From Ruminococcus flavefaciens (GTDB taxonomy: Bacteria > Bacillota > Clostridia > Oscillospirales > Ruminococcaceae): DNA of 64,000 bases. Of this stretch, positions 44,485 through 54,178 are shown in pieces. The notes below the pieces were generated by a model, which made no database searches, was not told the origin of the DNA, and worked only from the letters and a program-made list of their open reading frames with translations. The stretch lies in NCBI RefSeq assembly GCF_900143025.1, contig NZ_FRCT01000001.1, forward strand, positions 124,001 to 188,000, in the 5' to 3' direction. Position 1 is the stretch's first letter, and each line of letters starts with the position of its first letter. Both the position numbers and the translations under genes were made by a program.

Positions 44485-45399
44485 ATGAAAGAGCAGACTA
44501 AAAAGAATTTGAAAACTGCGGCAAAAGCCACAGGAATAGTTCTTGGGGCTACATACTTGGTTATGCGTCGAATAGCAAAGAAACAGTATCCAGCTTCGGT
44601 TTATGCTAATAAGCCTGAGGAACAGAATCCTGTTGAGGGAAGAAAGGTCGTTTTTGTCGAGAATAAGAATGATCCAGTGAATGCAGACGGTAAATGCGGA
44701 CATCTTGAAGTTGTTGAGAATAGTACTCATTTTCCTACGTTTTATGAGAAGTATGTTAAGCGTGGATTTGATGTTGTTCTCTCGTTTGGAGGGTTAGTAG
44801 TTCTCTCACCGATTTATGCTATAACAGCAATAGCTATAAAGAAGGATGACCCGGGACCGGTTTTCTTTAAGCAGAAGCGAGTTGCACAGAACAAAGGTTA
44901 TTTTGAATTATTGAAATTCCGGTCTATGTCTGTGAACACGCCAAGTGATGTGCCGACGCATATGCTTCAAGGTGGTGGCATCACTAAGGTAGGAGCATTC
45001 ATTCGTAGAACAAGTATCGATGAGCTTCCTCAGCTTTGGAATATCTTCAGAGGTAATATGAGCGTAATAGGACCTCGTCCTGCTCTTTGGAATCAGGACT
45101 ATCTTACTGCTGAAAGAGACAGGTATGGTGCAAATGATGTGAAACCAGGACTTACTGGTTTGGCTCAGATCAGCGGAAGAGATGAACTTGAGCTTGAGAA
45201 AAAAGCTAAATTGGACGGTGTTTATGCACAGGCTCTTAAATCAAGTAGTTTGAGTGGCTTCCTTATGGATATGAAAATGTTCTTTGGATCAATAACATCT
45301 GTATTAAAAAGTAAGGGTGTTGTTGAAGGGGGTACAGGAGCTATTGCAAAGGAAATAGAAAAAGCTAAGGAAATAGAAAGTAAAGATAAAGCTATATGA
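44485..45399 (+). CDS. Priming sugar-phosphate transferase (undecaprenyl-phosphate)
   Basis: The start ATG 44485 with GAGGAA is preferred to GTG 44470. The 304-residue protein has an N-terminal tail of about 85 residues, a membrane anchor (GFDVVLSFGGLVVLSPIYAI) and the bacterial sugar transferase domain: DPGPVFFKQKRVAQNKGYF, LKFRSMSVNTPSD, RRTSIDELPQLWNIFRGNMS, VIGPRPALWNQDY and KPGLTGLAQISGR. It puts the first sugar-1-phosphate onto undecaprenyl phosphate at the inner face of the membrane, starting the EPS repeat unit. It overlaps the epimerase gene by four bases. Confidence 0.9.
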   Translation: MKEQTKKNLKTAAKATGIVLGATYLVMRRIAKKQYPASVYANKPEEQNPVEGRKVVFVENKNDPVNADGKCGHLEVVENSTHFPTFYEKYVKRGFDVVLSFGGLVVLSPIYAITAIAIKKDDPGPVFFKQKRVAQNKGYFELLKFRSMSVNTPSDVPTHMLQGGGITKVGAFIRRTSIDELPQLWNIFRGNMSVIGPRPALWNQDYLTAERDRYGANDVKPGLTGLAQISGRDELELEKKAKLDGVYAQALKSSSLSGFLMDMKMFFGSITSVLKSKGVVEGGTGAIAKEIEKAKEIESKDKAI

Positions 45400-46268
45400 A
45401 AAAGATATTAATTACAGGTGCCGGTAGTTATATCGGCACCTCATTTGAGGCATATATGAAGAAATGGCCTGACAAGTATCAAGTAGAAACGCTGGATATG
45501 ATTGGCGATGACTGGATGAAGTATGACTTCTCTGGCTATGATTGTGTTTATCATGTTGCAGGTATTGCTCATTCTGATAATGGAAAAATCAGCAAAGAGA
45601 AGGCAAAGCTTTACTATGAGGTCAACACAAAGCTGACAATTAGAACTGCTATGAAGGCAAAGAAAGCCGGTGTGAAGCAGTTTATCTTTATGTCTTCTGC
45701 AATTGTTTATGGTGATAGCGCACCGATTGGTAAAAAGAAAATAATCACGAAGGACACACCTGTTAGTCCGGCAAACTGTTATGGTGACAGCAAGGTTAAG
45801 GCCGAGAAAGGCTTGAAGAAGCTTGAAGATGAAAGCTTCAAGGTAGTTATTCTCCGACCTCCTATGATCTATGGAAAAGGCAGCAAGGGCAACTATCCGC
45901 TGATGTCTAAGCTTGCTCAGAAGATGCCTATATTTCCATATGTTGATAACTGTCGTTCTATGCTCTATATTGAGAATCTTATGGAATTCGTGAGATTGAT
46001 GATTGAGAATGAAGAACGCGGAACATTCTGGCCACAGAATGCAGAATATAGTAATACTAGTGAGCTTGTAAAGATGATTGCTGCAGAGCATTGTAAGAGA
46101 ATAATTCTTGTGAAAGGTGCAACAGTACCGCTTAAGATGGCTGGTTTAGCCACCGGACTTGTTGACAAGGCTTTCGGTAATTTGGCTTATGATAAAAAAA
46201 TGAGCAAGTACAAGGAAGAATATAGGAAATATAGCTTGAGAGAAAGCATAAGAAAAACGGAGGAATAG
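45396..46268 (+). CDS. NAD-dependent epimerase/dehydratase (extended SDR)
   Basis: The 290-residue protein has a Rossmann start ILITGAGSYIGTSFE, YHVAGIAHS, FMSSAIVYG, the catalytic Tyr-x-x-x-Lys in CYGDSKVKAE, and RPPMIYGKG. It is probably a nucleotide-sugar epimerase or reductase supplying the sugar for the priming enzyme; the substrate is not clear. Its ATG overlaps the stop of the priming transferase (ATGA), so the two are coupled. Confidence 0.85.
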   Translation: MKKILITGAGSYIGTSFEAYMKKWPDKYQVETLDMIGDDWMKYDFSGYDCVYHVAGIAHSDNGKISKEKAKLYYEVNTKLTIRTAMKAKKAGVKQFIFMSSAIVYGDSAPIGKKKIITKDTPVSPANCYGDSKVKAEKGLKKLEDESFKVVILRPPMIYGKGSKGNYPLMSKLAQKMPIFPYVDNCRSMLYIENLMEFVRLMIENEERGTFWPQNAEYSNTSELVKMIAAEHCKRIILVKGATVPLKMAGLATGLVDKAFGNLAYDKKMSKYKEEYRKYSLRESIRKTEE

Positions 46269-46270
46269 AT

Positions 46271-47386
46271 GTGAATATATGCATTGTTAATTGCTTTGAT
46301 ACATATGAGCATCGTGTTGATCTCCTCCGGGATGCCTTTACATCGCAAGGACATAAAGCTATCGTTCTTGCATCGGATTATAAGCATATCGATAAGAAAA
46401 GAAGAACGGAAAAGAAAAACGGATACATATTCTTCCACGTAGAAGCGTATAACAAAAACTTATCTGTTCAAAGAATGAAATCTCATAGTCACTTTTCTCG
46501 TGATGTCACTAATTATATAGAAAGAAATATTGAAAAAATAGATTTGATATGGGCGTTGATACCACCAAATTCACTGGTTAGGGATTTATCAAGAATTAAG
46601 CGCAATAATCCTAAAGTTAAACTGATTTTTGATTTGATTGATCTTTGGCCTGAAACAATGCCAATAGGAAAGGCTAAAAGCTTTTTCCCGTTTACTTATT
46701 GGCGTGATCTTAGAAACAAATATTTAAAGGTAGCTGATTATATTGTTACAGAGTGCAACTTGTACCGAAAGAAACTGAAAAGCTTTCTTAATGGAATGAA
46801 AGTCGAAACGCTATATCTTGCTCGCCCTTATATTGAATATGTTCCCAACCTACATATGCCAGATGATAAAATATCTTTATGTTATCTTGGTTCTATAAAC
46901 AATATTATTGATATAGATACCATAGTTGATATAGTTGAACAATGTCAGAAAAATAAGCCTGTAGAATTACACATTATTGGAGATGGAGAAAACAGAGATA
47001 GTTTAATCACTAAGGTAAAAGCTACAGGAGCAGAAGTTATCTATCACGGTAAGATATATAGTCGTGAAGAAAAACAGTATATACTTGATGGTTGCCATTA
47101 TGGTCTTAATATAATGAAAGATTCTGTATGTGTAGGACTTACAATGAAAAGCATGGATTATTTTGAATTTGGGCTTCCGATAATCAATAATATTCATGGG
47201 GATACTTGGGATATAATCAAAAGGAATAAATGCGGTATTAACTATGATAATCATTTCTTTTTGGAAGAATTATCAGCTTATAATGGGGAGCGCCGCAATA
47301 ATGCCAGAAAGTTTTTTAAGATTCTACTGACTACGGATGCTTTTAATAGGAAACTTTTTAAGATTATTAAAATAGTAAATATATAA
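46271..47386 (+). CDS. Glycosyltransferase, GT4-like
   Basis: A 371-residue protein that starts at GTG two bases after the epimerase stop, with GGAGG upstream. Two Rossmann-like halves are visible: N-terminal NICIVNCFDTYEHRVDLLRD and C-terminal LCYLGSINNIIDIDTIVDIV, HIIGDGENRDSLI, YHGKIYSREEKQYIL and DYFEFGLPIINN. This matches GT-B enzymes that use nucleotide sugars at the membrane face. It is AT-rich compared with the rml genes. Confidence 0.82.
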   Translation: MNICIVNCFDTYEHRVDLLRDAFTSQGHKAIVLASDYKHIDKKRRTEKKNGYIFFHVEAYNKNLSVQRMKSHSHFSRDVTNYIERNIEKIDLIWALIPPNSLVRDLSRIKRNNPKVKLIFDLIDLWPETMPIGKAKSFFPFTYWRDLRNKYLKVADYIVTECNLYRKKLKSFLNGMKVETLYLARPYIEYVPNLHMPDDKISLCYLGSINNIIDIDTIVDIVEQCQKNKPVELHIIGDGENRDSLITKVKATGAEVIYHGKIYSREEKQYILDGCHYGLNIMKDSVCVGLTMKSMDYFEFGLPIINNIHGDTWDIIKRNKCGINYDNHFFLEELSAYNGERRNNARKFFKILLTTDAFNRKLFKIIKIVNI

Positions 47387-47403
47387 GATAGAGGTGATAA
47401 AAC

Positions 47404-48327
47404 TTGATCGATGTTTTATTGGCAACATATAATGGTGAAAGATATATAGAAGAGCAAATAGAATCCATTCTTGCTCAGACATATCAGGATTTTAGGATAC
47501 TTATTAGAGATGATGGTTCAACCGATGGTACAGTTCCGATAATTGAGAGATATGCGACGAAATATCCTGAAAAGATTGTTATTATAAAAGATGGAAAAAA
47601 AGGTGGGAGTGCTGCCAAGAATTTCTTTCATCTTATCGGTGCTGCTGAATCAGATTATGTTATGTTCAGTGATCAAGATGATTACTGGCTTCCAGATAAA
47701 ATTGCTGTAACCTATAGAATAATGCAAAAAATCGAACAAAAAAAAGGAAAGAATACTCCCATATTGGCATTTGCAACATATAAAGCCGTTGATGGTGAAT
47801 TAAAAGATACTGGATTTAATGAAAAGAATAATCAAATCAGTGCATTTAAACTGGATTTCAATCATCTTCTCGTTCAAAACTATGTAACAGGGTGCTTGAC
47901 GATGGTAAACAAAGCATTGTACACTAAATGCGGGGATTTTGATGACAGAATTCTTATGCATGACTGGTGGATGGCACTTTTAGCTAGTAGTTGCGGAGTA
48001 ATATACCACATTCCAGATGTTGTAATGCTTTATAGGCAGCATGGCGATAACGAAGTCGGTGCCGTAGACGTAAAAAGTTTACGTTATAGAATTGATAAAT
48101 TTCTGGATAAAAAGACATCATCAATGCAGTATTTGTATTTGGATCAAGCAAAGTTGTTTATGAAAAGATATGGTAGAATTATGCCTGTTGAAGAATACAA
48201 TTCGTTAAAAACTTTTATTTCGATATATAGTTATAAATTTAAGATTAAGAGAATGCATGTATTACTAAAAGGAAAATATTTAAAGGGGGATATAGTGAGG
48301 GCAATTGGACAATTGTGGTATATATAA
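47404..48327 (+). CDS. Glycosyltransferase family 2 (rhamnosyltransferase-like)
   Basis: The 307-residue protein begins at a TTG with AGAGGTGA upstream. GT2 motifs: VLLATYNGERYIEEQIESIL, RDDGSTDGT, MFSDQDDYWLPDKI and MHDWWMALLA. The SDQDDYW block with a later HDWW is typical of enzymes adding rhamnose or related sugars in EPS and O-antigen loci, which fits the rml genes downstream. Confidence 0.87.
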   Translation: MIDVLLATYNGERYIEEQIESILAQTYQDFRILIRDDGSTDGTVPIIERYATKYPEKIVIIKDGKKGGSAAKNFFHLIGAAESDYVMFSDQDDYWLPDKIAVTYRIMQKIEQKKGKNTPILAFATYKAVDGELKDTGFNEKNNQISAFKLDFNHLLVQNYVTGCLTMVNKALYTKCGDFDDRILMHDWWMALLASSCGVIYHIPDVVMLYRQHGDNEVGAVDVKSLRYRIDKFLDKKTSSMQYLYLDQAKLFMKRYGRIMPVEEYNSLKTFISIYSYKFKIKRMHVLLKGKYLKGDIVRAIGQLWYI

Positions 48328-48351
48328 TCTGGTTTTCCGTGAGGTGAAATA

Positions 48352-49479
48352 ATGATATTTACGAAGAAAAATGCCACAATAAATTTGTTAGTAATATTTC
48401 TGGTGGTATGCGTTTTTTTTCCGGGTGATCCTTTTCATATTAAATTGATTTCTTTTTTCCTAATACTGGCATTAAACATTAGTATAGTATTGAAAGAATT
48501 AAAAAAGAATGATTATTTGATGTTCTTTGGTGTGCTTTTTCCGATTATTTTAATATTTCAGACCTTTTTTGTGTCACACAATTTAGGTTCGGCAATCTCA
48601 GGAGCTTATCCTGCAACACTAATTTTAATTCTTCCTGTTGTTAGACACTATGACATAAAATATGACAAATATTTGCTAAGAATTGTTGGAGGTTCTGTAT
48701 TATTAATTGTCCTCATTGTGCTTATTGATTTTATTGGCGTTGTTGATATTAATTCACCATGGTTTATGCGAAATGCGTTTTATGATTATGGAATGGGAAT
48801 AATGGGAAAGTCTCCAATGTATTCGTTCTATTACAAGGTCTTCCTAAAAAGTTCTCCATTAATAGTTTTGTTGATAAATGATTCACTCAAGAAGAAAAAA
48901 ATAATAATTACTGCTTTATCAATACTCGCTATGCTGTTTACAGGAACTAGAGCTAATGTTCTGCTTTGTGTTATATTTGTGCTGTATGTTTTGGCTTTTA
49001 ATTATGAAAAAAAAGGCAAAGAAAAAGTGATAGTAACATTTTTAGTCGTTAGTATTCTTATGTTTTGTTTCCCGTTAATATATGAATACATAAATGAGAT
49101 AATGTCTTCAAAAGGTGCGATTGCATCTGATGAAATAAGAGATGGACAAATGAGAAGCTTTATTGAGATTTTTTCTGATCCGTTTAATTTAATCTTTGGA
49201 ATGGGATTAGGATCACCTTTTTTTAATTATGGTAGAAATGCATATACAACAACAGCTGAGTTTTCATATCTTGAACTGATGAGACAAATAGGAGTTCCGT
49301 TATTTGTAGTGTTTATGTATTTCGTTTTGAAACCTTTAACATCTAGTATAAGCAAGCAAGATAAGATGACTTATATTTGTTATTTAATTATTGCATTTAC
49401 AAATCCCCTTTTGTTTTCTTCAACTGCTTATTTATTGTATATTTTTGTATATAACAATACAATTGAGTTAAAACAATGA
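48352..49479 (+). CDS. Wzy-like O-antigen/EPS polymerase
   Basis: The 375-residue protein is nearly all hydrophobic, with about ten membrane segments and a larger outer loop near residues 240-320 (IMSSKGAIASDEIRDGQMRS then FGMGLGSPFFNYG). This is the layout of O-antigen polymerases, which join repeat units on the outer membrane face. Sequence motifs in this family are weak, so the call rests on topology and position. GAGGTG precedes the ATG. Confidence 0.75.
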   Translation: MIFTKKNATINLLVIFLVVCVFFPGDPFHIKLISFFLILALNISIVLKELKKNDYLMFFGVLFPIILIFQTFFVSHNLGSAISGAYPATLILILPVVRHYDIKYDKYLLRIVGGSVLLIVLIVLIDFIGVVDINSPWFMRNAFYDYGMGIMGKSPMYSFYYKVFLKSSPLIVLLINDSLKKKKIIITALSILAMLFTGTRANVLLCVIFVLYVLAFNYEKKGKEKVIVTFLVVSILMFCFPLIYEYINEIMSSKGAIASDEIRDGQMRSFIEIFSDPFNLIFGMGLGSPFFNYGRNAYTTTAEFSYLELMRQIGVPLFVVFMYFVLKPLTSSISKQDKMTYICYLIIAFTNPLLFSSTAYLLYIFVYNNTIELKQ

Positions 49480-49497
49480 GCATAGTTTGATGTTGGT

Positions 49498-49528
49498 AAG
49501 GCGTTACTTAGTATAAATAGTACGCCTT
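49498..49528 (+). terminator. Intergenic hairpin in the EPS operon
   Basis: AAGGCGT/ACGCCTT with a 17-base loop, between the polymerase and next glycosyltransferase; only a short T-run follows. Confidence 0.4.
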
Positions 49529-49584
49529 TAAATGCAGGTGAAATAATTAAGAAGAGATTAACATTATGAAGGCGTTGAGATGAA

Positions 49585-50733
49585 ATGAAGATTTTATATG
49601 TAAGCCACGAAAAAAGACTGAATGGAGCAAGTAAATCGTTACTCAATATCATTGATAAAATGAAAGAAAATGGACATATGATTTATGTTTTAACTCCATA
49701 TCGAGATGGTGCTTTTTATAATGAGCTATTACATAGATCATATGTAAATGTAATTATAAAACCATATTTTTTTTGGTGCCAAGCTAAAACAAAAATTGGG
49801 TGGATAAAAAACAAAATAATGTGGCCAATTTTTAGAAGTCAAGTTAATAGAATATCGGCAATGATTGTTTCAAATTATATTAAAAAAGAAAAGATTGACA
49901 TTATTCATACTAATACTAGTGTTATAAATATAGGTGCGCTAATTAGTCATTATAGTAGAATTCCACACATTTGGCATATAAGAGAATTTGGAGATTTGGA
50001 TTTTGATATGCATTATTATGAACCAGTAAAAAAAGTTTATTCTTTTATGAATAAAAATACAGACAGGTTTATATGTATATCCAATGCCATAGCAAATCAT
50101 TATTCTCTTTTAGATAAAAACAAAATAAGAATAGTATATAATGGCATAGAAGAATCTAGCATTATTAATATAAATAAAAAAAATGATTCGGAAAAGATCC
50201 GGATATTAATTGCCGGAGCTATTTACATCGGAAAGGGCCAACATGAAGCAGTTGAAGCATGCGAGATTTTATTAGATAGAGGAATCGACAATTTTGAATT
50301 GTTGATTGCTGGCGAAGGTGAAGTGTATTTTAATATAAGTAAAAAAGTTGAGAATAACATAAAATTTCTTGGCCATGTAAACAAAATGCGGGAATTACGT
50401 AAAAATATTGATATCGAATTGGTTTGCTCAAGGTGTGAGGCTTTTGGACGCGTTACAGCTGAAGCAATGTTAGCTGGTATTCCAGTTATAGGAAGTAATA
50501 CTGGCGGTACACCAGAGTTAATAGAAAATGGAACCGATGGCTTCTTGTACGATAAAGGAAATGCAGTAGCACTTGCCGACAAAATTGAGTTTTTAATTAA
50601 TAATCCTAGTATTCGTAAAGAGATGGGTGGAAAAGCACAAAATAAAGCAATTCAACATTTCCTTATTTCAACGTGTGTGAAGGAAATCGAAAAGGTGTAT
50701 TATGAGGTTTCAACTGAAAATGAATATGAGTAA
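49585..50733 (+). CDS. Glycosyltransferase family 4
   Basis: A 382-residue GT-B enzyme. N-terminal ILYVSHEKRLNGASKSLLNI; C-terminal RILIAGAIYIGKGQHEAVEA, LLIAGEGEVYF, LGHVNKMRELRKNIDIELVC and the donor-binding SRCEAFGRVTAEAMLAGIPV with NTGGTPELI. The E-x7-E motif (EAFGRVTAE) is intact. Ribosome site is weak. Strongly AT-rich, unlike the following rml genes. Confidence 0.88.
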   Translation: MKILYVSHEKRLNGASKSLLNIIDKMKENGHMIYVLTPYRDGAFYNELLHRSYVNVIIKPYFFWCQAKTKIGWIKNKIMWPIFRSQVNRISAMIVSNYIKKEKIDIIHTNTSVINIGALISHYSRIPHIWHIREFGDLDFDMHYYEPVKKVYSFMNKNTDRFICISNAIANHYSLLDKNKIRIVYNGIEESSIININKKNDSEKIRILIAGAIYIGKGQHEAVEACEILLDRGIDNFELLIAGEGEVYFNISKKVENNIKFLGHVNKMRELRKNIDIELVCSRCEAFGRVTAEAMLAGIPVIGSNTGGTPELIENGTDGFLYDKGNAVALADKIEFLINNPSIRKEMGGKAQNKAIQHFLISTCVKEIEKVYYEVSTENEYE

Positions 50734-50769
50734 AGGAGGAAGCACATAAATAGTGCGAAGATAAACGAC

Positions 50770-51657
50770 ATGAAAGGAATTATTTTAGCCGGTGGTTCCG
50801 GCACTAGACTGTATCCATTAACGATGGTAACAAGCAAACAACTATTACCTGTATATGATAAACCGATGGTTTATTATCCACTTTCAACATTGATGCTTGC
50901 TGGAATAAAGGATATATTAATTATCTCTACACCGACAGATCTTCCTAATTTTGAAAGACTTTTAGGCGATGGTTCTCAGTATGGCATCAACCTCAGCTAT
51001 AAGGTACAGCCAAGTCCCGACGGACTTGCACAAGCATTTATACTCGGTGAAGAGTTCATAGGCGATGATGCCTGTGCTATGGTGCTTGGAGATAATATAT
51101 TCTATGGAAACGGTTTCGGAACAATTCTTCGTACTGCAAAGAAGAATGCAGAGGAGAATAACAGAGCAACAGTATTCGGTTACTATGTTCCCGATCCCGA
51201 GCGTTTTGGCGTTGTTGACTTTGACAAGGACGGTCATGCCCTTTCTATTGAGGAAAAGCCTGCTGTTCCAAAGAGCAATTACGCTGTTACAGGACTTTAT
51301 TTCTATCCCGCAGGTGTAAGTGCAAGAGCAAATCAGGTAAAGCCTTCTGCCCGCGGAGAGCTTGAGATAACAACACTCAACGAGATGTATCTCCATGATA
51401 ACCTCCTTGATGTTCAGCTTCTCGGACGTGGTTTTGCATGGCTCGACACTGGAACAATGGACAGTCTTGTTGAGGCTACAAACTTCGTTCAGATGGTACA
51501 GAATCGTCAGGGTATCCAGATCTCAGCACCAGAGGAGATAGCTTTCATCAACGGCTGGATAGATAAGGACGGACTGATGAAGTCTGCTGAGAAATATGGA
51601 AAGTCACCATATGGTCAGCATCTGAAAAAAGTTGCAGAAGGTAAGATCAAGTATTAA
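50770..51657 (+). CDS. rmlA: Glucose-1-phosphate thymidylyltransferase
   Basis: The 295-residue enzyme makes dTDP-glucose, first step to dTDP-L-rhamnose. Motifs: [65 protein letters not shown] and [15 protein letters not shown]. Full length. Codon use turns GC-richer from about 50960, inside this gene, and stays so through rmlD, suggesting a different origin from the glycosyltransferase genes. Confidence 0.95.
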   Translation: MKGIILAGGSGTRLYPLTMVTSKQLLPVYDKPMVYYPLSTLMLAGIKDILIISTPTDLPNFERLLGDGSQYGINLSYKVQPSPDGLAQAFILGEEFIGDDACAMVLGDNIFYGNGFGTILRTAKKNAEENNRATVFGYYVPDPERFGVVDFDKDGHALSIEEKPAVPKSNYAVTGLYFYPAGVSARANQVKPSARGELEITTLNEMYLHDNLLDVQLLGRGFAWLDTGTMDSLVEATNFVQMVQNRQGIQISAPEEIAFINGWIDKDGLMKSAEKYGKSPYGQHLKKVAEGKIKY

Positions 51658-51670
51658 GGAAGTGTCACTG

Positions 51671-52222
51671 ATGGGAAATTTTATTTTTAATGATACCAAA
51701 ATTAAAGACGTTTACATAATTGATGTTAAGACTTATGGCGATAATCGCGGCTATTTCATGGAAACATATAAAGAGTCCGATTTTAATGAAGCAGGTCTTG
51801 ATTATAATTTCGTTCAGGACAACCAGTCAAGCTCGCGCAAAGGTGTTCTCAGAGGTTTACATTTCCAGAAAACTCATCCACAGGCAAAACTTGTTCGTGT
51901 CCTTAAAGGAGAGGTTTTTGATGTTGCCGTAGATCTTCGCAAAGGCAGTCTTACATACGGTCAGTGGGTAGGCGTTGTTCTTTCGGAAGAGAATAAGCGT
52001 CAATTCATGATACCTCGCGGATTTGCTCACGGCTTTGTTGTAATGAGTGATTATGCAGAGTTTGCTTATAAGTGTGATGAGCTTTATCACCCTGAGGACG
52101 AGGGCGGTATCATGTGGAACGATCCTGCAATTGGCATTGACTGGCCTGATGTAGGTAAGATAATTCTTAGTGAAAAAGATAAGGGTCATCCGGCATTGGC
52201 AGAATCTAAAATAGAGTTTTAA
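51671..52222 (+). CDS. rmlC: dTDP-4-dehydrorhamnose 3,5-epimerase
   Basis: From ATG 51671 the protein has 183 residues. Cupin fold with GYFMETYKESDF, FVQDNQSSSRKGVLRGLHFQ (catalytic His), LVRVLKGEVFDVAVDLR, MIPRGFAHGF and YAEFAYKCDELYHPEDEGGI. It acts on the product of RmlB. AGGAAGTG precedes the ATG; 14 bases after rmlA. Confidence 0.95.
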   Translation: MGNFIFNDTKIKDVYIIDVKTYGDNRGYFMETYKESDFNEAGLDYNFVQDNQSSSRKGVLRGLHFQKTHPQAKLVRVLKGEVFDVAVDLRKGSLTYGQWVGVVLSEENKRQFMIPRGFAHGFVVMSDYAEFAYKCDELYHPEDEGGIMWNDPAIGIDWPDVGKIILSEKDKGHPALAESKIEF

Positions 52223-52237
52223 TAGGAGGTAATACCC

Positions 52238-53266
52238 ATGAATATTTTTGTAACTGGCGGTGCTGGTTTCATCGGCTCAAATTTCGTATTCCATATGCTC
52301 GATACATATCCTGATTACAGGATAGTATGTCTGGATAAGCTCACATATGCTGGAAATCTTTCAACACTTGAGCCTGTTATGAAGAACCCTAACTTCCGTT
52401 TCGTGAAGATAGATATATGCGACAGAGAAGCAATATACAAGCTTTTCGAGGAAGAGAAGCCTGATATCGTAGTTAACTTCGCAGCGGAGTCACACGTTGA
52501 CCGTTCTATCGAGAACCCTGAGATATTCCTTCAGACCAATATCCTCGGCACACAGGTGCTTATGGACGCTTGCCGCAAGTACGGCATACAACGTTATCAT
52601 CAGGTATCCACTGATGAAGTATACGGCGACCTTCCACTCGACAGACCTGACCTTTTCTTCACAGAGACAACACCTATCCACACAAGCAGCCCATATTCAA
52701 GTTCAAAGGCTGGTGCTGACTTACTCGTTATGGCATACAACCGTACATACGGACTTCCAGTGACAATAAGCCGCTGTTCCAACAACTACGGTCCTTACCA
52801 TTTCCCCGAGAAGCTCATTCCGCTTATGATAGCAAATGCACTCGCAGACAAGCCTCTTCCTGTTTACGGTGAGGGTCTTAACGTGCGTGACTGGCTCTAT
52901 GTTGAGGATCACTGCCGTGCGATCGACCTTATAATTCACAAGGGCAAGGTAGGCGAAGTGTACAACGTAGGCGGTCACAATGAGATGAAAAACATCGACA
53001 TCGTTAAGCTCATCTGTAAGGAATTGGGCAAGCCTGAGAGCCTTATCACACACGTTGAGGACAGAAAGGGACACGATATGCGATATGCGATTGACCCGAC
53101 TAAAATTCACAATGAGCTTGGCTGGCTGCCTGAGACAAAGTTCGAGGACGGCATCAAAAAGACGATCAAGTGGTATCTTGAGAACCGTGAGTGGTGGGAG
53201 ACTATCATCAGTGGTGAGTACCAGAACTACTATGAGAAGATGTACGGAAACCGTGCAGAGGTGTAA
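52238..53266 (+). CDS. rmlB: dTDP-glucose 4,6-dehydratase
   Basis: The 342-residue extended SDR has [20 protein letters not shown], the DE pair in [36 protein letters not shown] (Tyr-x-x-x-Lys), [19 protein letters not shown] and [19 protein letters not shown]. It converts dTDP-glucose to the 4-keto-6-deoxy form. TAGGAGG precedes the ATG. Order rmlA-C-B-D. Confidence 0.96.
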   Translation: MNIFVTGGAGFIGSNFVFHMLDTYPDYRIVCLDKLTYAGNLSTLEPVMKNPNFRFVKIDICDREAIYKLFEEEKPDIVVNFAAESHVDRSIENPEIFLQTNILGTQVLMDACRKYGIQRYHQVSTDEVYGDLPLDRPDLFFTETTPIHTSSPYSSSKAGADLLVMAYNRTYGLPVTISRCSNNYGPYHFPEKLIPLMIANALADKPLPVYGEGLNVRDWLYVEDHCRAIDLIIHKGKVGEVYNVGGHNEMKNIDIVKLICKELGKPESLITHVEDRKGHDMRYAIDPTKIHNELGWLPETKFEDGIKKTIKWYLENREWWETIISGEYQNYYEKMYGNRAEV

Positions 53267-53269
53267 TAT

Positions 53270-54178
53270 ATGAAAGCATTCGTAACAGGTGTGGGCGGAC
53301 AGCTCGGACACGATGTGATGAATGAGCTTGCAAAGCGTGGATATGAAGGTATCGGCAGCGATATTTTGCCGACAATTGATACAAAATATCCCTATGTACA
53401 GCTTGATATAACCGATGCGGCAGCAGTTGAAAAGGCAATATCAGAGGTAAAGCCTGATGTTGTGGTACACTGTGCAGCATGGACAGCAGTAGACGCTGCC
53501 GAAGATGAAGAAAATAAGCCGAAGGTCAAGGCTATAAATGTTGACGGTACACAGAATATCGCCAATGTATGCAAAAAGCTTGATTGCAAGATGATATACA
53601 TTTCAACTGACTACGTATTCAACGGACAGGGAACAGAACCGTGGCAGCCTGACTGCAAGGACTATGCTCCGCAGAATGTATACGGACAGTCAAAGCTCGA
53701 CGGTGAGCTTGCTGTGGCAAATACTCTCGACAAGTACTTCATCGTTCGTATCGCATGGGTATTCGGTGTGAACGGCAAGAATTTCATCAAGACTATGATA
53801 AACGTCGGCAAGACTCATGATGAAGTGAGAGTTGTATCCGACCAGATAGGTACACCGACATATACACTTGATCTTTCAAGACTTCTTGTTGATATGGCAG
53901 AAACTGATAAATACGGTTACTACCATGCAACAAATGAAGGCGGATATATCTCATGGTACGATTTCACAGTTGAGATATATAGGCAGGCTGGAATGTCCAC
54001 AAAGGTAACACCTGTAACTACAGCAGAATACGGACTTTCCAAGGCTGCAAGGCCTTTCAACAGCAGACTTGACAAGTCAAAGCTGGTTGAAAACGGTTTT
54101 AAGCCGCTTCCTACTTGGCAGGATGCACTTCGTAGGTATCTAAGCAGTTTGGACATATTAATACAAAGTGGTGGATGA
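53270..54178 (+). CDS. rmlD: dTDP-4-dehydrorhamnose reductase
   Basis: The 302-residue SDR has FVTGVGGQLGHDVMNELAKR, HCAAWTAVDAAED, STDYVFNGQG, NVYGQSKLDGE (Tyr-x-x-x-Lys), RIAWVFGVNGKNF and SDQIGTPTYT. It makes dTDP-L-rhamnose. The C-terminal ten residues (SLDILIQSGG) differ from the usual end, and the stop overlaps the next start by ATGA, so the junction may be a recombination point. Confidence 0.95.
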   Translation: MKAFVTGVGGQLGHDVMNELAKRGYEGIGSDILPTIDTKYPYVQLDITDAAAVEKAISEVKPDVVVHCAAWTAVDAAEDEENKPKVKAINVDGTQNIANVCKKLDCKMIYISTDYVFNGQGTEPWQPDCKDYAPQNVYGQSKLDGELAVANTLDKYFIVRIAWVFGVNGKNFIKTMINVGKTHDEVRVVSDQIGTPTYTLDLSRLLVDMAETDKYGYYHATNEGGYISWYDFTVEIYRQAGMSTKVTPVTTAEYGLSKAARPFNSRLDKSKLVENGFKPLPTWQDALRRYLSSLDILIQSGG

